A stretch of DNA of 36,796 nt from Alkaliphilus pronyensis (GTDB lineage: Bacteria > Bacillota > Clostridia > Peptostreptococcales > Natronincolaceae). Of this stretch, positions 24,112-33,563 are shown piece by piece. The stretch lies in NCBI RefSeq assembly GCF_009017275.1, contig NZ_WBZC01000057.1, positions 1 to 36,796 on the forward strand, given 5' to 3'. Position numbers and translations under genes: made by a program. Position 1 is the stretch's first letter; the number at the start of each line of letters is the position of its first letter. The notes beneath the pieces were generated by a model. It had not been told where the DNA came from. It saw nothing but the letters and a program-made list of their open reading frames with translations, and did not search any database.

Positions 24112-24741
24112 CTACTTATTTATTACCTTTCTTAATCCAATCTCCTTGCCCTTTTTAATGCTTTTAATATTTGGGATGTGCTTATATATACTCATTAAAG
24201 CAATTATTATAGCTATAGCTATAGAAAAAGCACTATAATCTAAATAAATGCTCATAATAACAAAAACAATTACTAGACTAATGGTTCCTAGAGCTATATA
24301 ATTAGTTACAACTGTAACAATAATAATTGATAAAATACATACAATTGCAATTGTAAAATCTATTGCCAATAGCATTCCAACTAAAGGGGCTGTACCCTTT
24401 CCTCCCTTAAAGCCCATATAAAATGGATAGTTGTGACCTAATATTACAAAAAGACCATTTAAGTACAATAGGGATGCAAGCTGTAAATTATCTTGTAAAA
24501 TAATACCTTCATTATAGCAATATTTGATTAAATAAAGAGATAGAATAGCCTTTAATATATCTAAAATACCTACTATAATCCCATATTTCCAACCCAAAGA
24601 AACAACTGTATTAGAAGCACCAGCATTGCCATTTCCCAGGCTACGAATATCTACCTTTTTAATTGCTTTAGTTAAAAGATAGGAGGATTGGAAGCAACCG
24701 AAAAAGTATCCTATAGCTGCAGTAATAAAATATGTTAACAT
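24112..24741 (-). CDS. plsY: PlsY family glycerol-3-phosphate acyltransferase, divergent motifs
   Basis: 209 residues, about five membrane helices. PlsY transfers the acyl group of acyl phosphate to glycerol-3-phosphate, the first step of phospholipid synthesis. The three conserved blocks are visible: GCFQSSYLLTK (usually GSxPxxY), RSLGNGNAGASNTV (usually GSGNxGATN) and ILGHNYPFYMGFKGGKGTA, which is fully typical. The first two blocks depart from the usual consensus, so this may be a second paralogue beside a housekeeping copy elsewhere. GGAGGT lies 5 nt before ATG. Confidence 0.85.
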   Translation of the reverse strand: MLTYFITAAIGYFFGCFQSSYLLTKAIKKVDIRSLGNGNAGASNTVVSLGWKYGIIVGILDILKAILSLYLIKYCYNEGIILQDNLQLASLLYLNGLFVILGHNYPFYMGFKGGKGTAPLVGMLLAIDFTIAIVCILSIIIVTVVTNYIALGTISLVIVFVIMSIYLDYSAFSIAIAIIIALMSIYKHIPNIKSIKKGKEIGLRKVINK

Positions 24742-24956
24742 GGCATACCTCCATTCTTACATACATCACATAACACTAGATTCATTTAACACAATTAATT
24801 ATATCAAAATAAAATCCATTAATATATAATAAAAAATGCAATACTAAATAAAAGCATTATATTAGGTTTTTTAATGATGCTTAAAAAAACAGCATATTAC
24901 AAGTTAGAAAGGATAATGCTTTGATTTTAAATAGCTAATGAAAAGGAGCCGAATAA

Positions 24957-26261
24957 ATGGAAAAAGATTTTATTAAACTAGATATTGACCAAGAATATGT
25001 TGAAAAGCTCAAAGCTAATGGAATTATTGAACCCACAGCCATACAGTGTAAAACAATACCAGAGCTATTAATGGGTAGGGATGTAATAGCTAAGGCACAA
25101 ACAGGAACAGGTAAAACTCTTTCTTTTTTATTGCCAATTATGAAGCTTATGGAAAAGGATAACTCCTCTCTACAGGCCCTTATAGTGACTCCTACACGTG
25201 AGCTTGCAATTCAAATAATGTCAGAGGCAGAAAAACTAGCTGATGTTAAAGGGTTTAATATATTAGCAGCCTATGGAGGGCAAGATGTAGAAAAACAGTT
25301 GAGAAGGCTTAAAAATAATGTTCATTGTGTGGTTGCAACACCAGGAAGATTACTTGATCATCTAAGACGAGGCAGTTTAAGCTTAAGCAAACTAAAAATA
25401 TTAGTTTTAGACGAAGCAGATCAAATGCTGGATATGGGCTTTTTAAATGATGTTGAAGCTATAATATCCCACACTCCCCACAATAGGCAGACAGCGTTTT
25501 TTTCTGCAACGATGCCTCCAGAAATAAGAAAGCTAGCAAATAAATATATGAGTAAACCAACAGAGGTTTCTGTAGAGGGCACAAGCATAACCTTGAAGGA
25601 AATTAGGCAAGAGGTAATTGAAACTACTGATAGGAGCAAGCAAAAAGCCCTTATTAGTGTATTAAATGAATATAGTCCCTTTTTAGCTATTATTTTTTGT
25701 AGAACTAAAAGACGTGCAAAGGCATTAAACGAAGGGTTAATTAGACAGGGCTTTAAAAGTGATGAGTTACACGGTGATTTAACCCAAGCGAAAAGGGAAA
25801 GGGTTATGAAGTCCTTTAGAAAAGCAGAAATTCAATTTCTTGTTGCCACAGACGTTGCTGCCCGTGGCTTAGATATAGAAGGAATTACCCATATATTTAA
25901 TTATGATATTCCACAGGACACAGAAAGCTACATACATAGGATAGGTAGAACAGGTCGGGCTGGTGAAAGGGGTGTGGCTGTTACTTTTATTACACCAAAG
26001 GATAGAGGCACATTGAGTGTAATAGAAAAAGGTATAAGAATGACGATTAGCAAAAGCAAATTTAAAGATACAAATGAAGAAAAGGAAGAAAAAGAGAATA
26101 AAAAATCAGATAAATATAATAAAACTAAAAATGAAGCTCAATCAAAAAAAGGAAAAAGGACAAACAAGACCAAAGATTATAAGGATAAAGAGAGTAGCAC
26201 TAAAGCAAATTATATCCACAAAGAAAATCGAAAGAATAAAAAAAGGAGAAACCATATATAG
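24957..26261 (+). CDS. DEAD-box ATP-dependent RNA helicase (CshA-like)
   Basis: 434 residues. All helicase motifs are present: Q motif GIIEPTAIQ, Walker A AQTGTGKT, PTRELAIQ, TPGRLLDHL, DEAD, SAT, and in domain 2 IIFCRTKRRA, VATDVAARGLDIE and HRIGRTGRAG. A C-terminal tail from about residue 370 is lysine/asparagine rich and likely binds RNA. Such proteins act in RNA turnover, ribosome assembly and cold adaptation. AAAAGGAG lies 8 nt upstream. The 215-nt upstream region has AT-rich imperfect hairpins, possibly a structured leader. It appears monocistronic. Confidence 0.94.
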   Translation: MEKDFIKLDIDQEYVEKLKANGIIEPTAIQCKTIPELLMGRDVIAKAQTGTGKTLSFLLPIMKLMEKDNSSLQALIVTPTRELAIQIMSEAEKLADVKGFNILAAYGGQDVEKQLRRLKNNVHCVVATPGRLLDHLRRGSLSLSKLKILVLDEADQMLDMGFLNDVEAIISHTPHNRQTAFFSATMPPEIRKLANKYMSKPTEVSVEGTSITLKEIRQEVIETTDRSKQKALISVLNEYSPFLAIIFCRTKRRAKALNEGLIRQGFKSDELHGDLTQAKRERVMKSFRKAEIQFLVATDVAARGLDIEGITHIFNYDIPQDTESYIHRIGRTGRAGERGVAVTFITPKDRGTLSVIEKGIRMTISKSKFKDTNEEKEEKENKKSDKYNKTKNEAQSKKGKRTNKTKDYKDKESSTKANYIHKENRKNKKRRNHI

Positions 26262-26339
26262 TAGAGAAGATTTTCATAAGATGTAGATTATTCATGGATG
26301 TATATTAAATAATAAGCAATGATGTTGGATGGTGGGAAA

Positions 26340-27662
26340 ATGGGGATAGTTTTTAAGAGGATAAGTGAAAAAAATAATAAATATGATAGAGATTTTAAGA
26401 AACTAGTTTCTAAGCTTAAAGAAGAATATTTATCTATTTGGTGGCAAACAAGTACTGATATCCCTAACCTTGGAAAAGTAATTAGCAATAGAGATAAAAA
26501 AAGAAACAAAATTAAAATAGAAGCTTTTAGAAAAGAACTATTGAAAATATTGAAGGAAATGCCTAATGAAGAGGAAAAATTAAAGATTTGGAGCCATCAG
26601 GTAACTACTTTAATAAACCAACTGGAACTAAATATAATTGGTTATGAGAATAGAACATTAGACTTTTTTGCTGACAAAGGCTATTCAAGAGTTACAGATT
26701 TGTTTATTAAGGAAGTTAAGGCTTTTGACTCTGAGCTTAGTACTAAAGATATGTTTCAGGCAATTAGAAATGTGTGGATAACGAACAGTATACAGATTTT
26801 GTTTGGTATAAATGTGGAGTTAACCCCTTCGGTTTTTGCCTACAGCATGTTATATCCCTATAGTGATAACTACCTTGATGATACATATATAGACATTAAT
26901 AATAAACTTAAGTTTAATGAAAAATTCAGAAAATGGTTAGAAGGAGCAGGGGAAAAAACTCAGAACAAACATGAGAATTGTATATACAGGCTAGTAAAAA
27001 AGATCGAGGATGAATACCCAAGAAAAAAATACAAGCAAGTGTTTGAAAGTCTTGTTGCAATCCATTCTGCACAAGAAAAGAGCCTTAATCAGCAAAAAGG
27101 TCCTACAGTTCCATATGAAAGGGATATTATAGGAATTACCTTTGAAAAAGGGGGAGCCTCTGTTTTAGCAGATGGGTTTTTAGTAAAGGGGAAGCTTACA
27201 GAAAATGAATCTAAATTTATGTTTGGGTACGGTATATTACTTCAAATAATTGATGATTTGCAGGATGCAACAATTGACTTTGAAAATAAACACACAACAT
27301 TCTTTTCACAATCAATGAAGTTGTGGAAGCTAGATAAATTAGTTAATAAGCTTTTTTGGTTTATTGATAAAGTATTATATGAGTGTAACTTATTTTCTAC
27401 ACAGGATGCAAAAAAACTAAGGGATGTTATACGTGAAAGTTGTATAATTATGATATATGAAGCTATTTCAAAAAATGAGAAGATGTTTAGTAAAGAATAC
27501 ATAAGAAAAATTGAAGAATATTCACCAGTGAGTTTTTCATATTTTAAAGTGTTAAAGAGAAGATTTAGTAAAAGCTTCACTTTGGAGGATACTCTAAACA
27601 TTTGCTTAGCACTAAGCAAAGGTATTGAAGAAAAAAAGGCTTTTGAAAAAGCTCTAGATTAA
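26340..27662 (+). CDS. Divergent class I isoprenoid synthase-like protein
   Basis: 440 residues from ATG 26340, which is preceded by GGATGGTGGG; ATGs at 26319/26322 lack a ribosome binding site, so the start is tentative. Almost wholly helical. It has two aspartate-rich motifs, DNYLDD (176-181) and QIIDDLQD (302-309). The second matches the 'fQi.DDxxD' motif of trans-isoprenyl diphosphate synthases, and their spacing fits a class I terpenoid fold with Mg2+-bound diphosphate. It is longer than a normal prenyl synthase, with ~100 extra N-terminal residues. Product unknown. A DJ-1/PfpI gene follows after 18 nt. Confidence 0.68.
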   Translation: MGIVFKRISEKNNKYDRDFKKLVSKLKEEYLSIWWQTSTDIPNLGKVISNRDKKRNKIKIEAFRKELLKILKEMPNEEEKLKIWSHQVTTLINQLELNIIGYENRTLDFFADKGYSRVTDLFIKEVKAFDSELSTKDMFQAIRNVWITNSIQILFGINVELTPSVFAYSMLYPYSDNYLDDTYIDINNKLKFNEKFRKWLEGAGEKTQNKHENCIYRLVKKIEDEYPRKKYKQVFESLVAIHSAQEKSLNQQKGPTVPYERDIIGITFEKGGASVLADGFLVKGKLTENESKFMFGYGILLQIIDDLQDATIDFENKHTTFFSQSMKLWKLDKLVNKLFWFIDKVLYECNLFSTQDAKKLRDVIRESCIIMIYEAISKNEKMFSKEYIRKIEEYSPVSFSYFKVLKRRFSKSFTLEDTLNICLALSKGIEEKKAFEKALD

Positions 27663-27680
27663 TGAGGAGGGGTTTGAGTT

Positions 27681-28202
27681 ATGAGATTGAAGGGAAAAAA
27701 AGTGCTTTATATTGTTCATGACGATTTTGAGGATTTAGAGGTTTGGTATCCAGTTCTTAGATTGAGGGAGGAAGGTGCCATAGTAGATATTGCAGGAGAG
27801 GAAGCTAATAAAAAATATATTGGCAAGTATGGAGTACCAATTGTTTCAGACTATTCATTTCTTGATGTAAAGGCAGAAAACTATGATGGGCTGTTGGTAC
27901 CTGGAGGCTGGGCTCCTGATAAGCTAAGGAGATATAAAGAGGTGCTAGATATTGTTAAATACATGGACAGAAATAAAAAACCAATCGGACAAATTTGCCA
28001 CGCAGGATGGATACTAATATCTGCTGATATATTAAAGGGTAAAAAGGTTACCAGTACACCTGGCATTAAGGATGACATGATAAATGCTGGTGCCACATGG
28101 CTAGATGAGCCTAGTGTAGTGGATGGACATATTGTTTCCAGTAGAAGACCTCCAGATTTACCACAATACATGGTGGATTATATAAAAGCTATGGAAAAAT
28201 AG
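27681..28202 (+). CDS. DJ-1/PfpI family protein (class I glutamine amidotransferase-like)
   Basis: 173 residues. The nucleophile elbow is ICHAGW with C106 and H107. The conserved acidic residue is in DDFEDLE near the N-terminus, and GLLVPGGWAPDKLR is the family glycine-rich loop. Members include PfpI-type proteases/glyoxalase III and stress chaperone-like proteins; deglycase claims are debated. GAGGAGGGG lies upstream of ATG. It is 18 nt after the isoprenoid-synthase-like gene and ends at a terminator. Confidence 0.9.
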   Translation: MRLKGKKVLYIVHDDFEDLEVWYPVLRLREEGAIVDIAGEEANKKYIGKYGVPIVSDYSFLDVKAENYDGLLVPGGWAPDKLRRYKEVLDIVKYMDRNKKPIGQICHAGWILISADILKGKKVTSTPGIKDDMINAGATWLDEPSVVDGHIVSSRRPPDLPQYMVDYIKAMEK

Positions 28203-28212
28203 ATTAGATTTA

Positions 28213-28271
28213 AGACTGATGAAAAAGCCCTATTTTAAGACTTTTTGATCAGTCTACTATTTTAAGACTTT
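28213..28271. terminator. Terminator region with a 15-bp direct repeat
   Basis: A 15-position stem with one mismatch pairs 28213-28227 with 28241-28255 (AGACTGAT with ATCAGTCT at the base). CTATTTTAAGACTTT occurs at 28230-28244 and again at 28257-28271, so part of the hairpin is duplicated directly after it. T-rich runs follow. It lies between the converging PfpI and FAD/Rieske genes. Confidence 0.65.
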
Positions 28272-28278
28272 GTTTTTC

Positions 28279-29814
28279 TCAAATCTGTAATTTTTTCAGC
28301 CCTGCTTCTGAAGGACCTTCAATAACACTACCATCTATTGAAAACCTAGAACCATGACAAGGACAATCCCACGTTCTTTCTCCATGATTCCAGTTTAACA
28401 TACAACCCAAGTGGGGGCACATATTACTTACCACATGAAGCTCGCCATCAATATCTCTATAGGCACCTGCTTTTTTTCCATCTACAATCACTACTGCCCC
28501 TTCGTCGTTTTTTAAAGACTCAAGAGATCTATAGGTTGGCTTTAGTCTTCCCGAAAAGAATTTTTTCGCAACATTAGTATTAAACTTAATATAGTTTTTA
28601 ATGCTAGGGTCTGGATTAAACCTAGATGGTGTAAAAATATCTACATAAGGATTATCCCTTTCAAGAATAAGATCCCTTAGTAAATTAGCAGCCACCACAC
28701 TATTAGTCATACCCCATTTTTTGTAGCCAGTAGCTACAAAGATATTCTTATTATTAGCCGTTAGTCTACCTATATAGGGTATATTGTCAAGGGTGGTTAA
28801 ATCCTGAGTGGACCACCTATACAAGACTTCACTTAGTCCAAATGTCTCCTCACCAAAGGCTTTTAAGGCGTAATAATGCTCCATTGTTTCTTTATCCTTA
28901 CCAGTTACATGGCTTTCTCCACCTATTAATACTAGTTTTTCACCATTATAATCGGTATAGCGAAGTGACCTTTTAGGATCATCTGCACTTATATACATTC
29001 CACCTGGATATTCAGTTTTTAATTTTACACCCAGTACATATGAGGCTTCTGGGTACATTTTAGAGAAGTATAAACCCTTAATACCATAGAATGGGAAGTG
29101 GGAGGATATGATAACACTTTTACAATTAATAACATTACCTCTTCTTGTAATGACCTTTAGCTTATCTCCAGTTTCTATATCAACTGCTGTTGTATTTTCA
29201 TATATTGAACCCTTCATACCTATAATTTCCCTTACTAAAACCTGTAAAAATTTCAAGGGATGGAATTGAGCCTGATTCTTCATTACTACTGCTCCTTTAA
29301 TATCAACAGGAATAGGTAAGTCCTCTAGATATTCACCCTCTATTCCAAGCTTCTGATATGCACTTGCTTCCTTCATAATTTTGTTAACACTGTCATTAGA
29401 GGTGGTGTAAACATAGCTATCCTCCTTTGATAAATCACATTCTATGTTATGTTTTTTAATTATATCTTTGTAAAAATCTAATGCATCTTTATTTGCTGTA
29501 TAATACATTTTCGCCTTTTCTATACCAATATGCTGTATTAATTCATCATATATTAAATTATGCTGTACAGAGATTTTAGCTGATGTATGGGCTGTTGTTC
29601 TATATAAAATACTGCTGGCATCAATTAAGGCTACCCTAATACCCTCTTGTAATAGTAAATAGGCTGATATTATACCAGTAATACCACCTCCAACAATGGC
29701 AACTTCAGTATCAATGTCATTTTTTAATGCTTCAAAGGACTGTATTTTAGTAGATGACCTCCAATAGGATTCGGGAGTTAAAGGAATTTTAGTATCTTCA
29801 TTCATATTGTTCAA
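28279..29814 (-). CDS. FAD-dependent oxidoreductase with C-terminal Rieske [2Fe-2S] domain
   Basis: 511 residues from TTG 29814, which has GGAGGT 7 nt upstream; the longer upstream ATG has no signal. The N-terminal dinucleotide motif EVAIVGGGITGIISAYLL begins a DAO-type flavoprotein domain (~30-400). The C-terminal domain has Rieske ligands C466-P-H468 and C484-P-C-H487. C471 and C486 are in the positions of the stabilising disulfide of high-potential Rieske proteins. Similar fusions are known in Bacillus (YhfW-like). The electron donor and substrate are unknown. An oxidoreductase of this type in an apparent anaerobe may serve oxidative stress. Confidence 0.9.
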   Translation of the reverse strand: MNNMNEDTKIPLTPESYWRSSTKIQSFEALKNDIDTEVAIVGGGITGIISAYLLLQEGIRVALIDASSILYRTTAHTSAKISVQHNLIYDELIQHIGIEKAKMYYTANKDALDFYKDIIKKHNIECDLSKEDSYVYTTSNDSVNKIMKEASAYQKLGIEGEYLEDLPIPVDIKGAVVMKNQAQFHPLKFLQVLVREIIGMKGSIYENTTAVDIETGDKLKVITRRGNVINCKSVIISSHFPFYGIKGLYFSKMYPEASYVLGVKLKTEYPGGMYISADDPKRSLRYTDYNGEKLVLIGGESHVTGKDKETMEHYYALKAFGEETFGLSEVLYRWSTQDLTTLDNIPYIGRLTANNKNIFVATGYKKWGMTNSVVAANLLRDLILERDNPYVDIFTPSRFNPDPSIKNYIKFNTNVAKKFFSGRLKPTYRSLESLKNDEGAVVIVDGKKAGAYRDIDGELHVVSNMCPHLGCMLNWNHGERTWDCPCHGSRFSIDGSVIEGPSEAGLKKLQI

Positions 29815-29918
29815 TAGAATTACCTCCAATAAAATATAATTATATATAGCTTTTCCACATTTAATCAATTAATGTAAGCTTATGTTTACAATAAGAAAAG
29901 CAGTAGATTATAGTAATA

Positions 29919-29955
29919 TTGGAGTTAAAATATCAATGTGATAGAATAGTATAAT
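29919..29955 (+). promoter_or_regulatory. Probable promoter of ung
   Basis: TTGGAG (29919-29924) and TAGAAT (29942-29947) are separated by 17 nt, a near-consensus sigma-A promoter. A TATAAT overlaps just downstream (29950-29955). They lie about 25-60 nt before the ung start codon. Confidence 0.55.
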
Positions 29956-29979
29956 AAAGTCAAAAAGAGGTGTGTTTAT

Positions 29980-30654
29980 ATGACTATACTAAAAAACGAT
30001 TGGCACCCCCTACTCAAGGATGTGTTTGAAGAAGAGTTTTATTTAAGGCTAAGAGAGTTTCTAAAGAGGGAGTATATGGAAAAGGTTGTGTACCCAGATA
30101 AATATGATATTTTTAATGCACTTCACTATACATCATATAAAGAAACAAAGGCAGTAATTTTAGGACAAGACCCTTATCATGGTGAAGGACAAGCCCACGG
30201 TTTAAGCTTTTCAGTTAAGCCTGGGGTTAAAGTGCCACCCTCCCTACAAAACATATTTAAGGAGCTTTATAGTGACTTAGGCTTTAATATACCAAATCAC
30301 GGATTTTTAGAAAAGTGGGCACAGGAGGGGGTATTAATGCTAAATACTGTACTAACGGTACGACAGGGAGAGCCAAACTCCCACAAAGGGAAAGGCTGGG
30401 AAATCTTTACCGATAAGATTATTTCTTTACTTAATATGAGGGATAAGCCAGTTGTATTTATTCTTTGGGGAAAAAACGCACAAGAAAAGGAAGCTTTAAT
30501 AACTGCACCCCACCATTACATAATTAAGTCACCTCATCCTAGCCCATTTTCAGCCCTAAGGGGCTTTATGGGGAGTAGACCCTTTTCTAGGACTAATGAA
30601 TTCCTTAAAAACACTGGATGTAAAGTAATAGATTGGCAGATTAACGATATTTAA
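29980..30654 (+). CDS. ung: Uracil-DNA glycosylase (family 1)
   Basis: 224 residues, the normal length. It removes uracil from DNA, the first step of base-excision repair. The catalytic water-activating motif [18 protein letters not shown] and the DNA-intercalation loop [18 protein letters not shown] are intact. AGAGGTG lies upstream of ATG. The gene stands alone between the Rieske and ABC-F genes, and has its own promoter. Confidence 0.96.
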   Translation: MTILKNDWHPLLKDVFEEEFYLRLREFLKREYMEKVVYPDKYDIFNALHYTSYKETKAVILGQDPYHGEGQAHGLSFSVKPGVKVPPSLQNIFKELYSDLGFNIPNHGFLEKWAQEGVLMLNTVLTVRQGEPNSHKGKGWEIFTDKIISLLNMRDKPVVFILWGKNAQEKEALITAPHHYIIKSPHPSPFSALRGFMGSRPFSRTNEFLKNTGCKVIDWQINDI

Positions 30655-30707
30655 CATAATAAAAGCCTCCCTAGATTGAAGACCTTGTCTATAATCTGAG
30701 GAGGCTT
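30648..30707 (-). terminator. Intrinsic terminator of the ABC-F gene
   Basis: AAGCCTCC (30663-30670) pairs with GGAGGCTT (30700-30707), with a further inner AGATT/AATCT pairing. On the minus strand the stem is followed by CTTTTATTATG, a U-rich tract suited to the minus-strand ABC-F gene. On the plus strand there is no T tract. Confidence 0.7.
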
Positions 30708-30711
30708 GAAC

Positions 30712-32268
30712 TTATACGATTTTAGTTGTCCAGCTTTCGCAATTCCAAACGTCAGTGACAATATCTTGATAATACTCTGGTTCATGGCAAATCAAAAGAA
30801 TACTGCCTTTATAGGCTTTAAGGCTTCTTTTAAGCTCCTCCTTAGCCTCAACATCCAAATGGTTTGTAGGCTCATCTAATATTAGAATATTTGTTTCTCT
30901 ATTAATAAGCTTACATAAGCGAACCTTCGCCTGCTCGCCACCACTTAAAACAACAACCTTGCTTTCAATATGCTTAGTGGTTAATCCGCACTTTGCTAGA
31001 GCAGCCCTTACTTCATATTGAGTGAATGAGGGGAAATCACTCCATACCTCCTCTATACATGTGTTATAATTTGCTTCCTTTATTTCCTGTTGAAAGTATC
31101 CAATATGAAGGTAATCTCCAAGCTCAACTGTACCTGAAATCCCATTTATTTCACCTAATATACTTCTTAAAAGAGTAGTTTTACCCAAGCCATTTGCACC
31201 AACTAAAGCAATTTTTTGACCTCGCTCCATTTGTAAATCTAAAGGCTTAGAAAGGGGCTCTTCATAGCCTATAACTAATCCAGTTGTCTTAAAAACTAAC
31301 TTACCAGACGTTCTTGCTTCCTTAAAGTTAAACTCTGGTTTGGGCTTTTCTCTAGCTAACTCTATAACCTCCATTTTGTCTAGCTTCTTTTGGCGAGACA
31401 TAGCCATGTTTCTTGTGGCTACCCGTGCCTTATTTCTAGCAACAAAGTCCTTAAGCTCATCTATTTCCTGCTGCTGCTTTCTATAGGCAGCCTCAAGCTG
31501 TTGCTTTTTGGCCTCATAAACCTGCATAAAGCTATCATAATCCCCAACATAGCGATTTAGCTCTTGATTCTTCATATGATAAACTAAGTTAATAACACTA
31601 TTTAAGAAGGGAATATCATGGGATATAAGAATAAAAGCATTTTCATAGTTTTGCAAATATCTTTTTAACCATTCTATATGCTGTTCATCTAAAAAGTTTG
31701 TTGGCTCATCCAGAAGTAGTATATCAGGCTTCTCAAGTAGTAGCTTTGCTAAGAGTACCTTTGTTCTTTGACCACCACTAAGGTCTTGCACATCATTATC
31801 AAGACCAATATCATCTAAGCCTAAGCCTCGAGCAACTTCTTCTATTTTGGCATCTATAATATAAAAGTCGTTATTGGTTAAAATATCCTGTATATCCCCC
31901 ATATCCTCCATCAGCTTTTCTAACTCTTCAGGGGCTGCATCTGCCATCCTGTTACATATTTCATTCATTTGATTTTCCATATCAAAAAGATATTTAAAGG
32001 CTGTTCTTAATACATCCTTAATAGAAAGACCTCTATGAAGTATTGTATGCTGATCTAAATAACCAACTCTAACATTTTTTGACCACTCAACTTGCCCCTC
32101 GTCTGGTTCAAGCTTTCCAGTAATTATATTCATAAAGGTTGACTTTCCTTCACCGTTGGCTCCTATTAAGCCTATATGCTCACCCTTAAGAAGACGGAAG
32201 GAGACATTATTAAAAATTCCTCTATCTCCAAAACCATGGCTTAAATCCTTTACTGTTAATATACTCAT
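30712..32268 (-). CDS. ABC-F family ATPase (YkpA/YbiT-like)
   Basis: 518 residues with two ABC domains and no membrane segments. Walker A sequences are GANGEGKST and GANGLGKTT, signatures are LSGGQRTK and LSGGEQAK, Walker B sequences are LLLDEPTN and LILDEPTN. A charged linker (YRKQQQEIDELKDFVARNK onward, about 250-320) is the ABC-F P-site/tRNA-interaction motif. ABC-F proteins act on the ribosome as translation factors or, in some lineages, antibiotic protection factors; nothing here indicates a resistance type. AAGGGAG lies upstream of ATG. Confidence 0.92.
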   Translation of the reverse strand: MSILTVKDLSHGFGDRGIFNNVSFRLLKGEHIGLIGANGEGKSTFMNIITGKLEPDEGQVEWSKNVRVGYLDQHTILHRGLSIKDVLRTAFKYLFDMENQMNEICNRMADAAPEELEKLMEDMGDIQDILTNNDFYIIDAKIEEVARGLGLDDIGLDNDVQDLSGGQRTKVLLAKLLLEKPDILLLDEPTNFLDEQHIEWLKRYLQNYENAFILISHDIPFLNSVINLVYHMKNQELNRYVGDYDSFMQVYEAKKQQLEAAYRKQQQEIDELKDFVARNKARVATRNMAMSRQKKLDKMEVIELAREKPKPEFNFKEARTSGKLVFKTTGLVIGYEEPLSKPLDLQMERGQKIALVGANGLGKTTLLRSILGEINGISGTVELGDYLHIGYFQQEIKEANYNTCIEEVWSDFPSFTQYEVRAALAKCGLTTKHIESKVVVLSGGEQAKVRLCKLINRETNILILDEPTNHLDVEAKEELKRSLKAYKGSILLICHEPEYYQDIVTDVWNCESWTTKIV

Positions 32269-32394
32269 TTTTATCTCCCTTCATTTTTAGAAGCTAATCT
32301 ATATATAAAATTTATTAGCACAAATACTACATACATATAGATTATATACGACATTATAGTAGGGGAAAAGAGATATTTAAGAAACATTAAAAAT

Positions 32395-33477
32395 TTAATC
32401 TATTATAGTCAGCTCTTTTGTAAAGCTATTAAGAACAATACACCCATCATCGGTTACAGCAACTAAATCCTCTATTCTAACGCCAAAATCACCAGGAATA
32501 TATATTCCAGGCTCAATAGAAAAAATCATACCTGGCAAAACTACATTGGTATTAGCAGATGAAACATCCCCTTCATCATGAACCTCAAGACCTATTGAAT
32601 GACCTGTTCTGTGGGTAAAGTATTTTCCATAACCCATTTCCTCAATATAGCCTCTGGCTGCTATATCAATATCACAAAATTTAACACCAGGCTTCACCAT
32701 TTCAATGGCCCTTCTATTACCTTCTTTTACAATATTGTATATCTTCCTTGCTTCATCAGAAGCCCACTTATAAAAAATAGTTCTTGTCATATCAGAGCAA
32801 TAGGAGGATTTTTTACAGCCAATATCAATTATAATGCTATCTCCAGCCTTTAGACATGTGTTATTGGGTTTATGGTGGGGGTCGCTACAATGGCTACCAA
32901 ATGCAATTATTGGATCAAAGGAGGGACCTTCTGTACCCAACTCCGCATAAATATTTAGTAGCTTTTTACAGGCTTCTTCCTCAGAAACATTAGGAGAAAT
33001 ATAGCTTATTAGCTTTTCTATGGCCCTGTCATTTATAGTGGAGGCCTCCTGCATAAGTTGAAGCTCCTCAGTATCCTTTATCATTCTTATACTGTCTAAA
33101 ACAAATGAACCATTAACAAAGGTGTAATCAGATGTAAGCTCCATTAGCTGTAAAAGAAACCTAGATGGCCAATTTTTATCTACTCCAACCTTTGCTCCGG
33201 AATTTAAGGCAATAGCTTCAAAAAGCATGTTAACGGGCTGATCAGTATCACTAAATCTAACAATTTCTACTCCTAAATCCTTCTCTATTGGAAAAAGCTC
33301 ATTGACAAAAAGCTTATGACTACCCGATAGAGATAAGTATAAAGCAAGCATTCTTTCTCCGGGACTAAACCATTTATTTGTTAAGTAGAAAATAGAAGGT
33401 GGATCTGTAATTATTAAATGGGAAATTGAATTAATCTCCATTTTTTCAAGTGCTTTTTTTATTCTTACTTTATTCAC
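32395..33477 (-). CDS. M24B family Xaa-Pro peptidase
   Basis: 360 residues from GTG 33477, which is 8 nt from AAAGGAG; an upstream in-frame GTG overlaps that site. An N-terminal creatinase-like lobe (~1-125) is followed by the pita-bread catalytic domain. The five metal ligands are visible: DIGCKKSSYCSDMTRT (two Asp), HRTGHSIGLEVHD (His) and FSIEPGIY and VRIEDLVAV (two Glu). It removes N-terminal residues preceding proline, in the cytoplasm. No operon partner is evident; it is divergent from the ROK kinase with repeat R4 between them. Confidence 0.94.
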   Translation of the reverse strand: MNKVRIKKALEKMEINSISHLIITDPPSIFYLTNKWFSPGERMLALYLSLSGSHKLFVNELFPIEKDLGVEIVRFSDTDQPVNMLFEAIALNSGAKVGVDKNWPSRFLLQLMELTSDYTFVNGSFVLDSIRMIKDTEELQLMQEASTINDRAIEKLISYISPNVSEEEACKKLLNIYAELGTEGPSFDPIIAFGSHCSDPHHKPNNTCLKAGDSIIIDIGCKKSSYCSDMTRTIFYKWASDEARKIYNIVKEGNRRAIEMVKPGVKFCDIDIAARGYIEEMGYGKYFTHRTGHSIGLEVHDEGDVSSANTNVVLPGMIFSIEPGIYIPGDFGVRIEDLVAVTDDGCIVLNSFTKELTIID

Positions 33478-33563
33478 TAAGCTCACTCCTTTATTAAGTT
33501 TTACTATATTATTCTATATATAATAGGCTATACCTCCAATATAAATACTAATATTGCTGTTAT

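Noticed and set aside
26074-26286. 70-codon lysine/isoleucine-rich ORF in another frame of the helicase tail
   Set aside because: It is a frame shadow of the A-rich, low-complexity C-terminal coding region of the DEAD-box gene.
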